Shown in pieces: positions 28,217 through 35,501 of a DNA stretch of 64,000 nt. Location of the stretch: assembly GCA_016787485.1 (NCBI GenBank), contig JAEUUL010000004.1, positions 62,001 to 126,000 of the forward strand, in the 5' to 3' direction. Source of the stretch: Bacteroidota bacterium (GTDB lineage Bacteria > Bacteroidota > Bacteroidia > NS11-12g > UBA955). The notes beneath the pieces were generated by a model, which made no database searches, was not told where the DNA came from, and was given only the letters and a program-made list of their open reading frames with translations. The number at the start of each line of letters is the position of its first letter. Position 1 is the stretch's first letter. A program made the position numbers and the translations under genes.

Positions 28217-28277
28217 TCTGTAAATGGCAAACCCACGGTAGCGTCGTCAGGCAACGCAATCATGAATCGCGATGTCT

Positions 28278-28285
28278 TACATTTG
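28278..28285 (+). promoter_or_regulatory. -7 element TACATTTG
   Basis: An exact TAnnTTTG match, 10 nt upstream of the ATG at 28,296. No clear -33 element is seen. Confidence 0.45.
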
Positions 28286-28295
28286 TGCTTCGTCC

Positions 28296-30587
28296 ATGAA
28301 GAAACTGTCAATCATTTTATGGGTTCTGTTTATTGCAGCAAGACTCCAGGCTCAGTACCACGGGCCAAACGCTTCCTGTTATAACCCCTATACCGATAAA
28401 TATTATGTAACCAACTACGGTGGGAAAACCGTGGTGGAAACAGACAGGGCTGGTAACAAATCCGTATTTATCAGCGGATTAACTGCACCAAACAACATCC
28501 TTTTTGGCCAGCTCCCTTTTGGCAGCGGATTTCTGGTACTTGACAGCAATGAGGTGCAGGTATATGACAGCACAGGCGACTACCTCACGACCGAAACTTT
28601 TTCAGGGGCCCGCAAACTGCAGGATTGTGTGTTTGACCCGTCTGCCGGTATACTGTATACCAGCGATGTGGATCGGGGTGTGATTTACAAAACCACTTTC
28701 GGAGCTGCGCCCTTCTATATCCCCAGCACCAGTATTTTCGTTTCAGGCATTGCAAGGCCCAGTGCATTGTTGCTGCAAACAGCAAAAAACAGACTGCTTT
28801 TTGTACAGGACACAGCGAACAGCGATATAAGGGCTGTAAATCTGAGCAATGGCAACCTCAGCACAGTAAAAACACTGGGACTGAACCGTCTGATTGGATT
28901 GGCCGAAGACGGACAGGGCAATCTCTACATAAGCAGTCAGGGAGACAAATACATTTATCAGCTGAACAGATTTTACAGTGGCAATCCGGTAAAGCTGGTG
29001 AGTGAACCCAAACCGGGTGATCTGACAGTGAATCCGGACAAAGATGAATGGGTATATACCTGTATTCTTTGCGGAACGGTGTATATCTCAAAGCTGCACA
29101 TATTTGGTCCGGGTATAGAACTGGCGGCATGCGCCGGAGACAGTGCATATGGCTACAAGAACATTTTGCAAAAGTGCATAGGAACATTTGAACCCGGTAA
29201 TGAGTTTCTGATGGAGCTGAGCAACAGTAACGGACAATTTGGAAACCAGATATTGATGGGAAAAGTTTCAGATACGTTGGTACCCTTTCTCATCAAAGGC
29301 ACAATACCGGTAACCACAAAGCCCGGTATAAAATACAAATACCGCTGGCGCAGCACCAAACCACCGCTTACCGGCACCTCCGAAACTGTTACCATACACG
29401 AATTTCCGTTGGCATCGGTCTACGGTTCAGACAGTGTATTTGCCTGCCAGGGCAGCAATATAGAGTTGGGCAGTCAGCACAGTACCGACACAGCGTATCA
29501 TTATAGCTGGAAACCGACAAACCAGATTGATACAGCCTGGAAAGCCCGTGTACTTCATAAGGTAAGCGGGGCTCAAAAAATCAATGTGCAGGTATATAAC
29601 AGTGAAACCGGCTGCCGGTCTGCAGATTCAGCCTGGATTATTCCGGTAAGCAGCCCCGATCCGGGTAAGCTGAAAGATACACTAAATATGTGTTCGGGGG
29701 CCAACGTGCAACTGGGCGCAGCCTACAGAGGTGGACTTACTTATCGCTGGTCACCAGGAACAGAGCTTGATGACAGCACTCTGGCACAACCATTATACGG
29801 TGGCACAGCATCGCAGCGGTTTACCCTTTCCGTATCTGGTGCAGGGGGTTGCTCAGACACCAGAAGCCAGTTTGTCAAAGTGAACCCAAAACCGGCTTTC
29901 AGCCTGGCTGCAGACACGATGAATTTCAATTGCAAAGGAGATAGTCTTTTCACATGGATTGTGAATTCCGGCCCGGATACAAAAGCGTATTGGGTAACAC
30001 ATATTGGTGATACACTTACCCGGGACACACTCACAGTAATCAACCAAAACTATGCAGTATGGGGAAAATACAGGGGATATGTACAAAATACACAAACGGG
30101 TTGCACAGATTATAAGTGGCTCACAGTTACCGGAAATCCCTATTACACCATTGCATTGCAGGAATCCGGTGACACTGCACTCAAGGAGATTACGGGCAAC
30201 ACGGTATCACGCAAATGGTACAGAAACGACACCCTTTTACAGGATACGTCCCGCTGGCTTAAGCCCACACAATCGGGCATTTACAAAGTTTGCGGCTTCT
30301 CAAATACCGGTTGTTATTCCTGTTCAGATACACTCAGTTTTAATTATAAAGTACAGAGCAATGGCGTGATACAATTCCAGAGAGAATGTGCCGTATATCC
30401 CAATCCCACAGAGGGTTTGCTAAATTTTAACTGCAACGGGGCCGAAACCATTCCCTGGTTCATTTCCGATGTCTGGGGCCGCAAAGTGCTGGAAGGTACC
30501 GGTAATTCTGCCAATCTTGAAAGCCTTGCAGCCGGAATCTATTTCCTGCAAACCGAAAAAGGACGCAGTCGTATAATCAGGAACTAA
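28296..30587 (+). CDS. T9SS-secreted beta-propeller protein with type A sorting domain
   Basis: Starting at 28,296 gives 763 residues. A signal peptide (MKKLSIILWVLFIAARLQAQ) is followed by an NHL/SMP-30-like propeller (about residues 20-260, with LTAPNNILFG, LYTSDVDRGVIYKTTF and GLAEDGQGNLYISSQGD). Ig-like segments with SYxW and YRWSPG motifs come next. The last 75 residues are a type A sorting domain: VYPNPTEGLLNF, then DVWGRKVLEG and LAAGIYFLQTEKGRSRIIRN. The sorting domain directs export by the type IX system to the cell surface or medium. The ligand is unknown. Confidence 0.88.
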   Translation: MKKLSIILWVLFIAARLQAQYHGPNASCYNPYTDKYYVTNYGGKTVVETDRAGNKSVFISGLTAPNNILFGQLPFGSGFLVLDSNEVQVYDSTGDYLTTETFSGARKLQDCVFDPSAGILYTSDVDRGVIYKTTFGAAPFYIPSTSIFVSGIARPSALLLQTAKNRLLFVQDTANSDIRAVNLSNGNLSTVKTLGLNRLIGLAEDGQGNLYISSQGDKYIYQLNRFYSGNPVKLVSEPKPGDLTVNPDKDEWVYTCILCGTVYISKLHIFGPGIELAACAGDSAYGYKNILQKCIGTFEPGNEFLMELSNSNGQFGNQILMGKVSDTLVPFLIKGTIPVTTKPGIKYKYRWRSTKPPLTGTSETVTIHEFPLASVYGSDSVFACQGSNIELGSQHSTDTAYHYSWKPTNQIDTAWKARVLHKVSGAQKINVQVYNSETGCRSADSAWIIPVSSPDPGKLKDTLNMCSGANVQLGAAYRGGLTYRWSPGTELDDSTLAQPLYGGTASQRFTLSVSGAGGCSDTRSQFVKVNPKPAFSLAADTMNFNCKGDSLFTWIVNSGPDTKAYWVTHIGDTLTRDTLTVINQNYAVWGKYRGYVQNTQTGCTDYKWLTVTGNPYYTIALQESGDTALKEITGNTVSRKWYRNDTLLQDTSRWLKPTQSGIYKVCGFSNTGCYSCSDTLSFNYKVQSNGVIQFQRECAVYPNPTEGLLNFNCNGAETIPWFISDVWGRKVLEGTGNSANLESLAAGIYFLQTEKGRSRIIRN

Positions 30588-30603
30588 TTAAGCCGGTCAT
30601 CGC

Positions 30604-30611
30604 TATTTTTG
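30604..30611 (+). promoter_or_regulatory. -7 element TATTTTTG
   Basis: An exact TAnnTTTG match that ends 6 nt before the ATG at 30,618. An in-frame TTG at 30,609 lies inside the element and is therefore not used as start. Confidence 0.45.
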
Positions 30612-30617
30612 CAGGCC

Positions 30618-31202
30618 ATGACGGACCAGAGTTCCTTTTTTGCCCATCCAACCGCAGTGATTGATGAAGGTTGTGAAATTGGCGCCGGCACCAAAATCTG
30701 GCATTTCAGCCATATCATGCCCCATTGCCGTTTGGGACAGAATTGCAACATAGGTCAGAATGTGGTGGTGAGTCCGGAAGTGGTGTTGGGGAACAATGTA
30801 AAAGTGCAGAACAACGTAAGTATTTATACAGGTGTCTCCTGCGGTGATGATGTATTTCTGGGTCCCAGCTGTGTTTTTACCAATGTGATCAATCCGCGGA
30901 GTGCTGTAAACCGCCGGGGTGAATATGCCAGAACCCATGTGGGAACAGGAGCAAGCATAGGAGCCAATGCCACTATTGTTTGCGGACATGATATCGGGCA
31001 ATTTGCCTTTATCGGGGCCGGTGCAGTGGTGACAAAGAATGTACCTGACTACGCCCTTGTGGTGGGGAATCCGGCACGGCAAACCGGATGGATGAGTGAA
31101 TACGGACAAAAGTTGACATTTGACAAAGAAGGATATGGCAGTTGTCCGGAAAGCGGACAGAAATATCAACTGATAAACGGGCGGGTATCCCGCATAGCCT
31201 GA
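30618..31202 (+). CDS. Left-handed beta-helix N-acetyltransferase (WlbB/WbpD-like)
   Basis: The 194-residue protein has the hexapeptide-repeat pattern of a left-handed beta-helix ([51 protein letters not shown]). It matches the WlbB/WbpD group that N-acetylates UDP-2-acetamido-3-amino-glucuronic acid, with the characteristic FTNVINPRS loop. The two preceding enzymes of that pathway (WlbA- and WlbC-like) are at 3.8-4.8 kb and 2.7-3.8 kb, so the pathway may be split across the window. The stop and the galE start overlap as TGATG. Confidence 0.87.
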   Translation: MTDQSSFFAHPTAVIDEGCEIGAGTKIWHFSHIMPHCRLGQNCNIGQNVVVSPEVVLGNNVKVQNNVSIYTGVSCGDDVFLGPSCVFTNVINPRSAVNRRGEYARTHVGTGASIGANATIVCGHDIGQFAFIGAGAVVTKNVPDYALVVGNPARQTGWMSEYGQKLTFDKEGYGSCPESGQKYQLINGRVSRIA

Positions 31203-32212
31203 TGACAGAGGTACTGGTAACCGGAGGACTGGGATTTATTGGCTCACACACAGTGGTTAGCCTTGCCTATGCAGGATTTACCCCTGTCATTCTGGACAAT
31301 CTGAGCAACAGTCGAATCTCCGTGCTGGATGGTCTGGAACAATTGTGCGGCTACAGACCCGTTTTTTATGAGGGTGATGTAAACAACCCGGAAGTGTATG
31401 ACCGCATTTGCGCTGCCCATACCATACAGGCCGTAATCCATTTTGCAGCCTTCAAGGCCGTAGGTGAAAGTGTGGAAAAGCCACTTGCCTATTACCGCAA
31501 CAACGTAGGCGGGCTCATCTCATTGCTGGAAGGCATGCAAAAATCCGGCATTTCAAATCTGGTATTCAGCAGCAGTTGCACAGTGTATGGCGAGCCAGAC
31601 CATGTGCCACCGGACGAATCGGCCCCCGTCAAACCTGCCATGTCACCCTATGGTGCTACCAAACAAATGGGGGAGCAGATTTTGCGCGATATACCTTCAA
31701 TACGCACCCAATGTCTGCGGTATTTCAATCCCATTGGTGCCCATGAAAGTGCACAAATCGGAGAATTGCCACTGGGTGTGCCCAACAATCTGGTACCTTA
31801 CCTTACACAATCTGTAGCAGGCTGGCGTGGTCCGCTTACTGTGCACGGCAACGATTACCCCACCCCCGATGGCAGTTGTATACGCGACTATATCCATGTA
31901 ATGGACCTGGCGGAAGCGCATGTGGCCGCACTGAACCGATTGCTCGGGGGAAAGTCTGATTCTGCCTTCGAAGTTTTCAATATCGGCACCGGTAAGGGCA
32001 GCAGTGTACTGGAGGTCATTCAGGCATTTGAAGAAGCCACAGGTGAAAAAGTGCCGTTTACCATAGGGCCCCGACGCCCCGGCGATATTGTGCAGGTATG
32101 GGCCGATACACAGAAAGTCGACAACCAGCTTGGCTGGAAAGCCCGCAGGGATTTGCATACCATGATGAAGGATGCCTGGCGCTGGCAACAGCAACTTACA
32201 CGACCCTCCTGA
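31202..32212 (+). CDS. galE: UDP-glucose 4-epimerase
   Basis: With the ATG at 31,202, which overlaps the preceding TGA, the product has 336 residues. It shows the NAD loop VTGGLGFIGSHT, the catalytic SSSCTVYG and YGATK (Tyr and Lys of the SDR triad), and GSCIRDYIHVMDLAEAH near residue 225, all diagnostic of GalE. It interconverts UDP-glucose and UDP-galactose, or the N-acetyl forms, for surface glycans. It is coupled to the WlbB-like gene, so both probably feed the polysaccharide operon. A hairpin-like element follows about 85 nt downstream. Confidence 0.95.
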   Translation: MTEVLVTGGLGFIGSHTVVSLAYAGFTPVILDNLSNSRISVLDGLEQLCGYRPVFYEGDVNNPEVYDRICAAHTIQAVIHFAAFKAVGESVEKPLAYYRNNVGGLISLLEGMQKSGISNLVFSSSCTVYGEPDHVPPDESAPVKPAMSPYGATKQMGEQILRDIPSIRTQCLRYFNPIGAHESAQIGELPLGVPNNLVPYLTQSVAGWRGPLTVHGNDYPTPDGSCIRDYIHVMDLAEAHVAALNRLLGGKSDSAFEVFNIGTGKGSSVLEVIQAFEEATGEKVPFTIGPRRPGDIVQVWADTQKVDNQLGWKARRDLHTMMKDAWRWQQQLTRPS

Positions 32213-32295
32213 TAGTCAATGATTTATTGAGTTTCCATATGCTGCGCACAGCCCGGTGGAAACCTGTGTCGTAAAAATTGTGATTTCGTGGAAAA

Positions 32296-32322
32296 GCCCC
32301 TGCAATGCCCACAGGGCGGGGC
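32296..32322 (+). terminator. Possible terminator hairpin downstream of galE
   Basis: GCCCC at 32,296-32,300 pairs with GGGGC at 32,318-32,322, and an inner GCCC-ACA-GGGC hairpin sits beside it. The stem is GC-rich, but only a weak T-run follows, so termination is uncertain. Confidence 0.3.
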
Positions 32323-32383
32323 CTTTATAAATGGGGATAATGTGGACAGCGCATAGTTTTCCACAGGGATTTCCACATAAAAC

Positions 32384-32402
32384 ATACCAGTAGGTATATT
32401 TG
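32384..32402 (+). promoter_or_regulatory. TetR operator overlapping -7 element
   Basis: ATACC-AGTA-GGTAT (32,384-32,397) is a perfect 5-bp dyad. It overlaps TATATTTG (32,395-32,402), an exact -7 element, 6 nt before the regulator's ATG. Binding of the dimer here would block its own promoter. Confidence 0.55.
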
Positions 32403-32408
32403 CCTCCG

Positions 32409-33059
32409 ATGACTGCTACTACCCGCCAGAAAATATTGCAAAGATGTTATGAAGCCATTTGCGAACATGGTTTTGTTTCCCTTCGTACTGATAAAGAAAT
32501 CAAACGCCTTCGCATCACAAAAGGGGCATTTTACCATTATTTTCCGGGCAAACTGGATTTAGGCTATGCAGTCATTGAAGAGATACTGCTGCCCATGTAT
32601 ATGCAAAAGTGGGAATCTCTTGAGAACCGCAGTGCAGGAATAGCCCGGGAACTGTATTCACTGCTGGAAGCAGAAAAAAACAAAGCCACAGACCAGAGTG
32701 TGCGCCGGGGAGATGTGCTTGCCAACCTGATGCTGGAAATGAGCCACGAGGATGAACAATTCCGCCTGAAACTGGAAGAAGTCCTTGAAGCCCAGGAAAA
32801 AATCCTGCAAAGGGCTATACTTGCCGGAAAGGCAGCAGGTGAATTCAAGCCACAAATGGATGCACGAAGTATGGCCTATTCACTCATCGGTTCGCTGCAG
32901 GGCTGCTACGCCATAGCCAAAACACGCAACAGCAAAGATGTGTTTACCCTCATGATCAACGCCCTGCTGAAACAATTGAAAGAAGTACTGTTTGTGGCCG
33001 TGGAAGAAACAGCACCCGGGCAACAGGCTGCCGGCGACAATCAACGCCTGACTGCCTGA
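32409..33059 (+). CDS. TetR/AcrR-family transcriptional regulator
   Basis: The 216-residue protein has the TetR DNA-binding domain at residues about 4-52: TRQKILQRCYEAICEHGF, then ITKGAFYHYFPGK, in which the recognition helix is clear. The remaining helical domain would bind a ligand; it is of TetR_C-like length. No divergent transporter or enzyme gene is adjacent, so the target may be itself and distant genes. The frame is open 9 nt further upstream to a TTG at 32,400, which overlaps the -7 element, so the ATG at 32,409 is chosen. Confidence 0.9.
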   Translation: MTATTRQKILQRCYEAICEHGFVSLRTDKEIKRLRITKGAFYHYFPGKLDLGYAVIEEILLPMYMQKWESLENRSAGIARELYSLLEAEKNKATDQSVRRGDVLANLMLEMSHEDEQFRLKLEEVLEAQEKILQRAILAGKAAGEFKPQMDARSMAYSLIGSLQGCYAIAKTRNSKDVFTLMINALLKQLKEVLFVAVEETAPGQQAAGDNQRLTA

Positions 33060-33095
33060 ATTGTTATCGTCGCCTGAAATGACTGTTCGATTTCG

Positions 33096-33683
33096 TTATT
33101 CCTGATGAACAGGTGTATCAGGATCTGAAGTGTCTTTTCTTTTTCCGGATTCCCGCCACATACGGGTGATTTTGCCGTTTTCCACATCGGCATGTAGTTT
33201 CAGAATGTCATCCTGAATCGTTACATCAAAATTCTGATTGCGTGGATCCACCTTCTGTATCGCAATTGTTCCACTGTCACCATGCACGTATAGTATCCTG
33301 TTCCCAAGACAGAGAATCCATGTGCTGTCGTTTGTGACTGGCACCTTTGCAAAAAAATGTGTTCTCGACTGAGGCAATAAAACGATACTGCCATCGGGTT
33401 TCCGGTAACGGAGATATAAAAATTCCTTTGTCACCTGCGAATCAGGCAATCGCTTGTTTTCATCTCCGCAATAAGTGGCAATGCACTCACCTTTGACGCG
33501 GGCTGTTTCCAGCATTTCTGCGCAGAGCTTTTCATACACAGAGCCCGAATCCAGCAGAATCCAATCTCTTTGGTGCTGCCCCGAGACTTCAGTGCAAAAT
33601 GCCAAAAGGACCAGCAAAACAGCCAGGCCAGTGAAACTGAAAGGGCAGAGTTTGGAAAGTCTGCTGTGCCAACTCAGTGGCAT
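33096..33683 (-). CDS. Exported hypothetical protein
   Basis: I do not recognise this 195-residue protein. It begins with a basic n-region and a hydrophobic stretch (FTGLAVLLVLLAFCTEVSG), which looks like a Sec signal peptide. The mature part is beta-rich with LYLRYRKPDGSIVLLP and ILCLGNRILYVHGDSGTIAI segments and a polar, charged tail. It is convergent with the TetR gene and lies just downstream of the first copy of the 52-residue membrane protein, with 17 nt between them. Confidence 0.65.
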   Translation of the reverse strand: MPLSWHSRLSKLCPFSFTGLAVLLVLLAFCTEVSGQHQRDWILLDSGSVYEKLCAEMLETARVKGECIATYCGDENKRLPDSQVTKEFLYLRYRKPDGSIVLLPQSRTHFFAKVPVTNDSTWILCLGNRILYVHGDSGTIAIQKVDPRNQNFDVTIQDDILKLHADVENGKITRMWRESGKRKDTSDPDTPVHQE

Positions 33684-33700
33684 AGGCTAGGTATGAGAAA

Positions 33701-33859
33701 TCACACCCAATCCATGGCCATGGCCAAACCACCCACAAAAGTGGGAAGACCCAGCCAGAATCCTTCAGGGCGGAAAATGGTAAGCAACAGCAGTGCGATG
33801 CCTGATACGATGCAGATTGTCCAGTACAGGCCGGTTTTTCTTTTCTTTACTTCAGTCAT
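33701..33859 (-). CDS. Small two-segment membrane protein, copy 1
   Basis: This 52-residue frame starts with MTEVKKRKTGLYW and has a hydrophobic helix at about residues 14-29 and a second hydrophobic stretch at 34-48, separated by FRPEGFW. A nearly identical copy lies 740 bp away (34,440-34,598): the proteins differ only at residue 14, T here and G there. Most DNA differences are silent, which is strong evidence that both are translated and kept under selection. Function is unknown; a membrane-stress or complex-accessory role is possible. Confidence 0.75.
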   Translation of the reverse strand: MTEVKKRKTGLYWTICIVSGIALLLLTIFRPEGFWLGLPTFVGGLAMAMDWV

Positions 33860-33874
33860 GACGATTATGAAGGG

Positions 33875-33882
33875 CAAAATTA
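33875..33882 (-). promoter_or_regulatory. -7 element TAATTTTG before small membrane protein copy 1
   Basis: An exact match, 15 nt upstream of the start codon. The same element with flanking GCCC is kept before copy 2, so the promoter was part of the duplicated unit. It lies inside the 3' end of the neighbouring gene. Confidence 0.5.
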
Positions 33883-34392
33883 ATTCTTTTTCCCGCTTTT
33901 TGGTGTCCGGTATAGTTGGGTAATGCTGCCAAACCCATTGCGGTCTATTATGGCATTCAACTCCGGTGTGTTAATGTCCAGATGAAAGGACTTGTAATGC
34001 GCTTCTTTCAATACCACTGTCTGCCATACACTGCCCTTTCTCACCAATTGTATCAGGTTGCTGTCCAGCGCCACCGTAAAGCTGTCGGGCAGGCTTCCCT
34101 TGTTGATGAAATAAGCGAACCTGTCGGAAGGGATTTTCTCTATGGTGGGCGCGGCCTTCCCGGGCACATTTATTTCCACATAACAATAGATGGAATGCGC
34201 ATCAAACATGGAAGAATCGCAGTTCACAGGCTGCAGTTCCATGCGCAGGGGTTTGATACGGGTGCCGCAAAGTGGTTCAATGCTGTCGTTGCAGTCGAAC
34301 ATTTCAATGCTACTGCAGGGGCAATTGCCTTTCTGACCCCACAACACATCCATACAAACAACGGAAAATAAGCTGAGTAATACCCTTTTCAT
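33880..34392 (-). CDS. Exported cysteine-containing hypothetical protein
   Basis: This 170-residue protein is not recognised. It starts with a short signal peptide (MKRVLLSLFSVVCMDVLWGQ) and has a cysteine-rich N-terminal segment (GNCPCSSIEMFDCND, then PLCG), followed by a beta-rich region with SIYCYVEINVPG. The spacing of the cysteines suggests disulfides in the periplasm. It sits between the two copies of the 52-residue membrane protein and is not similar to the exported protein at 33,096. Confidence 0.65.
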   Translation of the reverse strand: MKRVLLSLFSVVCMDVLWGQKGNCPCSSIEMFDCNDSIEPLCGTRIKPLRMELQPVNCDSSMFDAHSIYCYVEINVPGKAAPTIEKIPSDRFAYFINKGSLPDSFTVALDSNLIQLVRKGSVWQTVVLKEAHYKSFHLDINTPELNAIIDRNGFGSITQLYRTPKSGKKN

Positions 34393-34439
34393 GGTAAATC
34401 AACGTATGGCAAAAGTAAAAATTTGCCCGGGACAGAAAA

Positions 34440-34598
34440 TCACACCCAATCCATGGCCATGGCCAAACCGCCCACAAAAGTGGGGAGACCAAGCCAGAAC
34501 CCTTCCGGGCGGAAAATGGTAAGCAACAGCAAGGCGATGCCGGATACGATGCAAATGCCCCAATAAAGGCCGGTTTTTCTTTTCTTTACCTCAGTCAT
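34440..34598 (-). CDS. Small two-segment membrane protein, copy 2
   Basis: A second 52-residue copy of the protein at 33,701. The translations are the same except residue 14 (G instead of T), while the DNA has about fifteen, mostly synonymous, changes. Two hydrophobic segments flank a FRPEGFW turn, and five basic residues lie near the N-terminus, so a cytoplasmic N-terminus is likely. It has its own copy of the upstream promoter element. Too short for most automatic gene calls, and not recognised. Confidence 0.75.
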   Translation of the reverse strand: MTEVKKRKTGLYWGICIVSGIALLLLTIFRPEGFWLGLPTFVGGLAMAMDWV

Positions 34599-34613
34599 GA
34601 CTTATATAAGGGG

Positions 34614-34621
34614 CAAAATTA
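34614..34621 (-). promoter_or_regulatory. -7 element TAATTTTG before small membrane protein copy 2
   Basis: An exact match, 15 nt upstream of the start codon, at the same position as in copy 1. Confidence 0.5.
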
Positions 34622-34675
34622 CGCTTTTCTGCAACAGGTGCAAATGGTCAGGACAGATCCCCCATCTTTGCAGGT

Positions 34676-35113
34676 ATGAAATACATCGCTGGTATCTGTC
34701 TGTTCATTGCGGCCTGTGGCAATCCCAAACCCAATGAGGAAGTGACCCTGACCGGAAACGCAACCCAGGAATCCCTCAAACACAAACATTTTGAGTGGAG
34801 CCATTGGTCTGTAAAATCGCGGCAGGACAGCGTGCCTTTTCCAAACGGAAAACCAAGTCTGGATATGGGAGACAGCGGCCGTATGGGTGGATATACAGGT
34901 TGCAATCAGTTCACCGGTAAGTATTCCATGAAAGATGGCTCCATAACCATCAAGATTACCGGACAAACAAAAATGTTCTGCCTGCATGTGGCTGAAACAG
35001 AGCTCATTGACCATGCAGGGAAAGTGAACCGATACAAGTTTGCCGGCAATTCACTCACCCTTTATACCCCCGGCGGCGACAGTTCTGTTTGGCTGGAGAA
35101 ATCACGGAACTGA
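34676..35113 (+). CDS. META/HslJ-type lipoprotein
   Basis: The 145-residue protein has a lipoprotein signal (ICLFIAAC, C14) and a META domain with the diagnostic GYTGCNQFTGKY motif and a later IKITGQTKMFC strand, in which the two cysteines may pair. HslJ/META proteins are small envelope proteins linked to heat, novobiocin or other stress responses, without a known enzymatic activity. A weak -7-like CATCTTTG lies 5 nt before the ATG. The gene ends about 10 nt before the promoter of the candidate 6S-like RNA. Confidence 0.83.
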   Translation: MKYIAGICLFIAACGNPKPNEEVTLTGNATQESLKHKHFEWSHWSVKSRQDSVPFPNGKPSLDMGDSGRMGGYTGCNQFTGKYSMKDGSITIKITGQTKMFCLHVAETELIDHAGKVNRYKFAGNSLTLYTPGGDSSVWLEKSRN

Positions 35114-35121
35114 TTTTGGCC

Positions 35122-35129
35122 TATTTTTG
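35122..35129 (+). promoter_or_regulatory. -7 element TATTTTTG before the candidate structured RNA
   Basis: An exact TAnnTTTG match. A start about 5 nt downstream would fall on A35,134, the first base of the terminal stem of the RNA. Confidence 0.5.
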
Positions 35130-35133
35130 CGGC

Positions 35134-35320
35134 AAAGGGCCGGCCAAATTTGAAAAATTAACATCATTTCAATACCGGCTGAACCAAAGCAGTAAAACCA
35201 GGCTCATTGATCCGGCTTGTTCCGTGAGATTTTTACCTTGTGTAAAGACGTCAGAAGGTTGCGTTGCCGCGGAGGCCAAATCCTACTAACCAGGATTTTA
35301 CAAACTCCGGCCCTTTTTTT
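35134..35320 (+). ncRNA. Candidate structured RNA with 6S-like architecture
   Basis: The 5' bases AAAGGGCCGG (35,134-35,143) pair perfectly with CCGGCCCTTT near the 3' end, which runs straight into a T-tract. About 187 nt are enclosed. Inside, ACCGGC..AACC can pair with GGTT..GCC..CGG, GTAAAA with TTTTAC, and CTCA with TGAG, giving a long rod with internal loops. A small AAATCCT/AGGATTT hairpin sits on the 3' side. A closed terminal stem, rod shape, 3' side hairpin, about 185 nt and an intrinsic terminator are the features of 6S RNA, including the 6S-Flavo group of Bacteroidota. No open reading frame competes. A leader attenuator for the next small gene is the main alternative. Confidence 0.55.
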
Positions 35321-35337
35321 ATTTTTACATCCCCGAT

Positions 35338-35496
35338 ATGCCCATTTCACCCATCCGGATTCAGGAGCCCGCGCCATTGTTCCCGGCAAATGCCTGCATG
35401 CACACTCCACTGGGTTTTAGCCGCGGAAAGAAAAAGTGCTGTAAAAAATACAAGGACGGAAAACGCTGCAAGGATTGTCCGAAACGGAAACAATAA
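35338..35496 (+). CDS. Cys/Lys-rich small protein (52 residues)
   Basis: The frame encodes 52 residues. The last 25 are strongly basic with four cysteines in CC-x8-C-x2-C spacing (GKKKCCKKYKDGKRCKDCPK). Small proteins ending in this kind of motif recur in Bacteroidota genomes, and the cysteine spacing suggests a metal-binding knuckle; its function is not known to me. An internal ATG at 35,398 would give a 32-residue form containing only the conserved part. The gene starts 17 nt after the T-tract of the candidate RNA and ends 5 nt before the convergent asnS stop. Confidence 0.6.
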   Translation: MPISPIRIQEPAPLFPANACMHTPLGFSRGKKKCCKKYKDGKRCKDCPKRKQ

Positions 35497-35501
35497 GCTG
35501 C

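Noticed and set aside
33100-33123. TCCTGAT/ATCAGGA dyad as a terminator
   Set aside because: Only 7-bp arms and no T-run; it lies within the coding end of the minus-strand gene.
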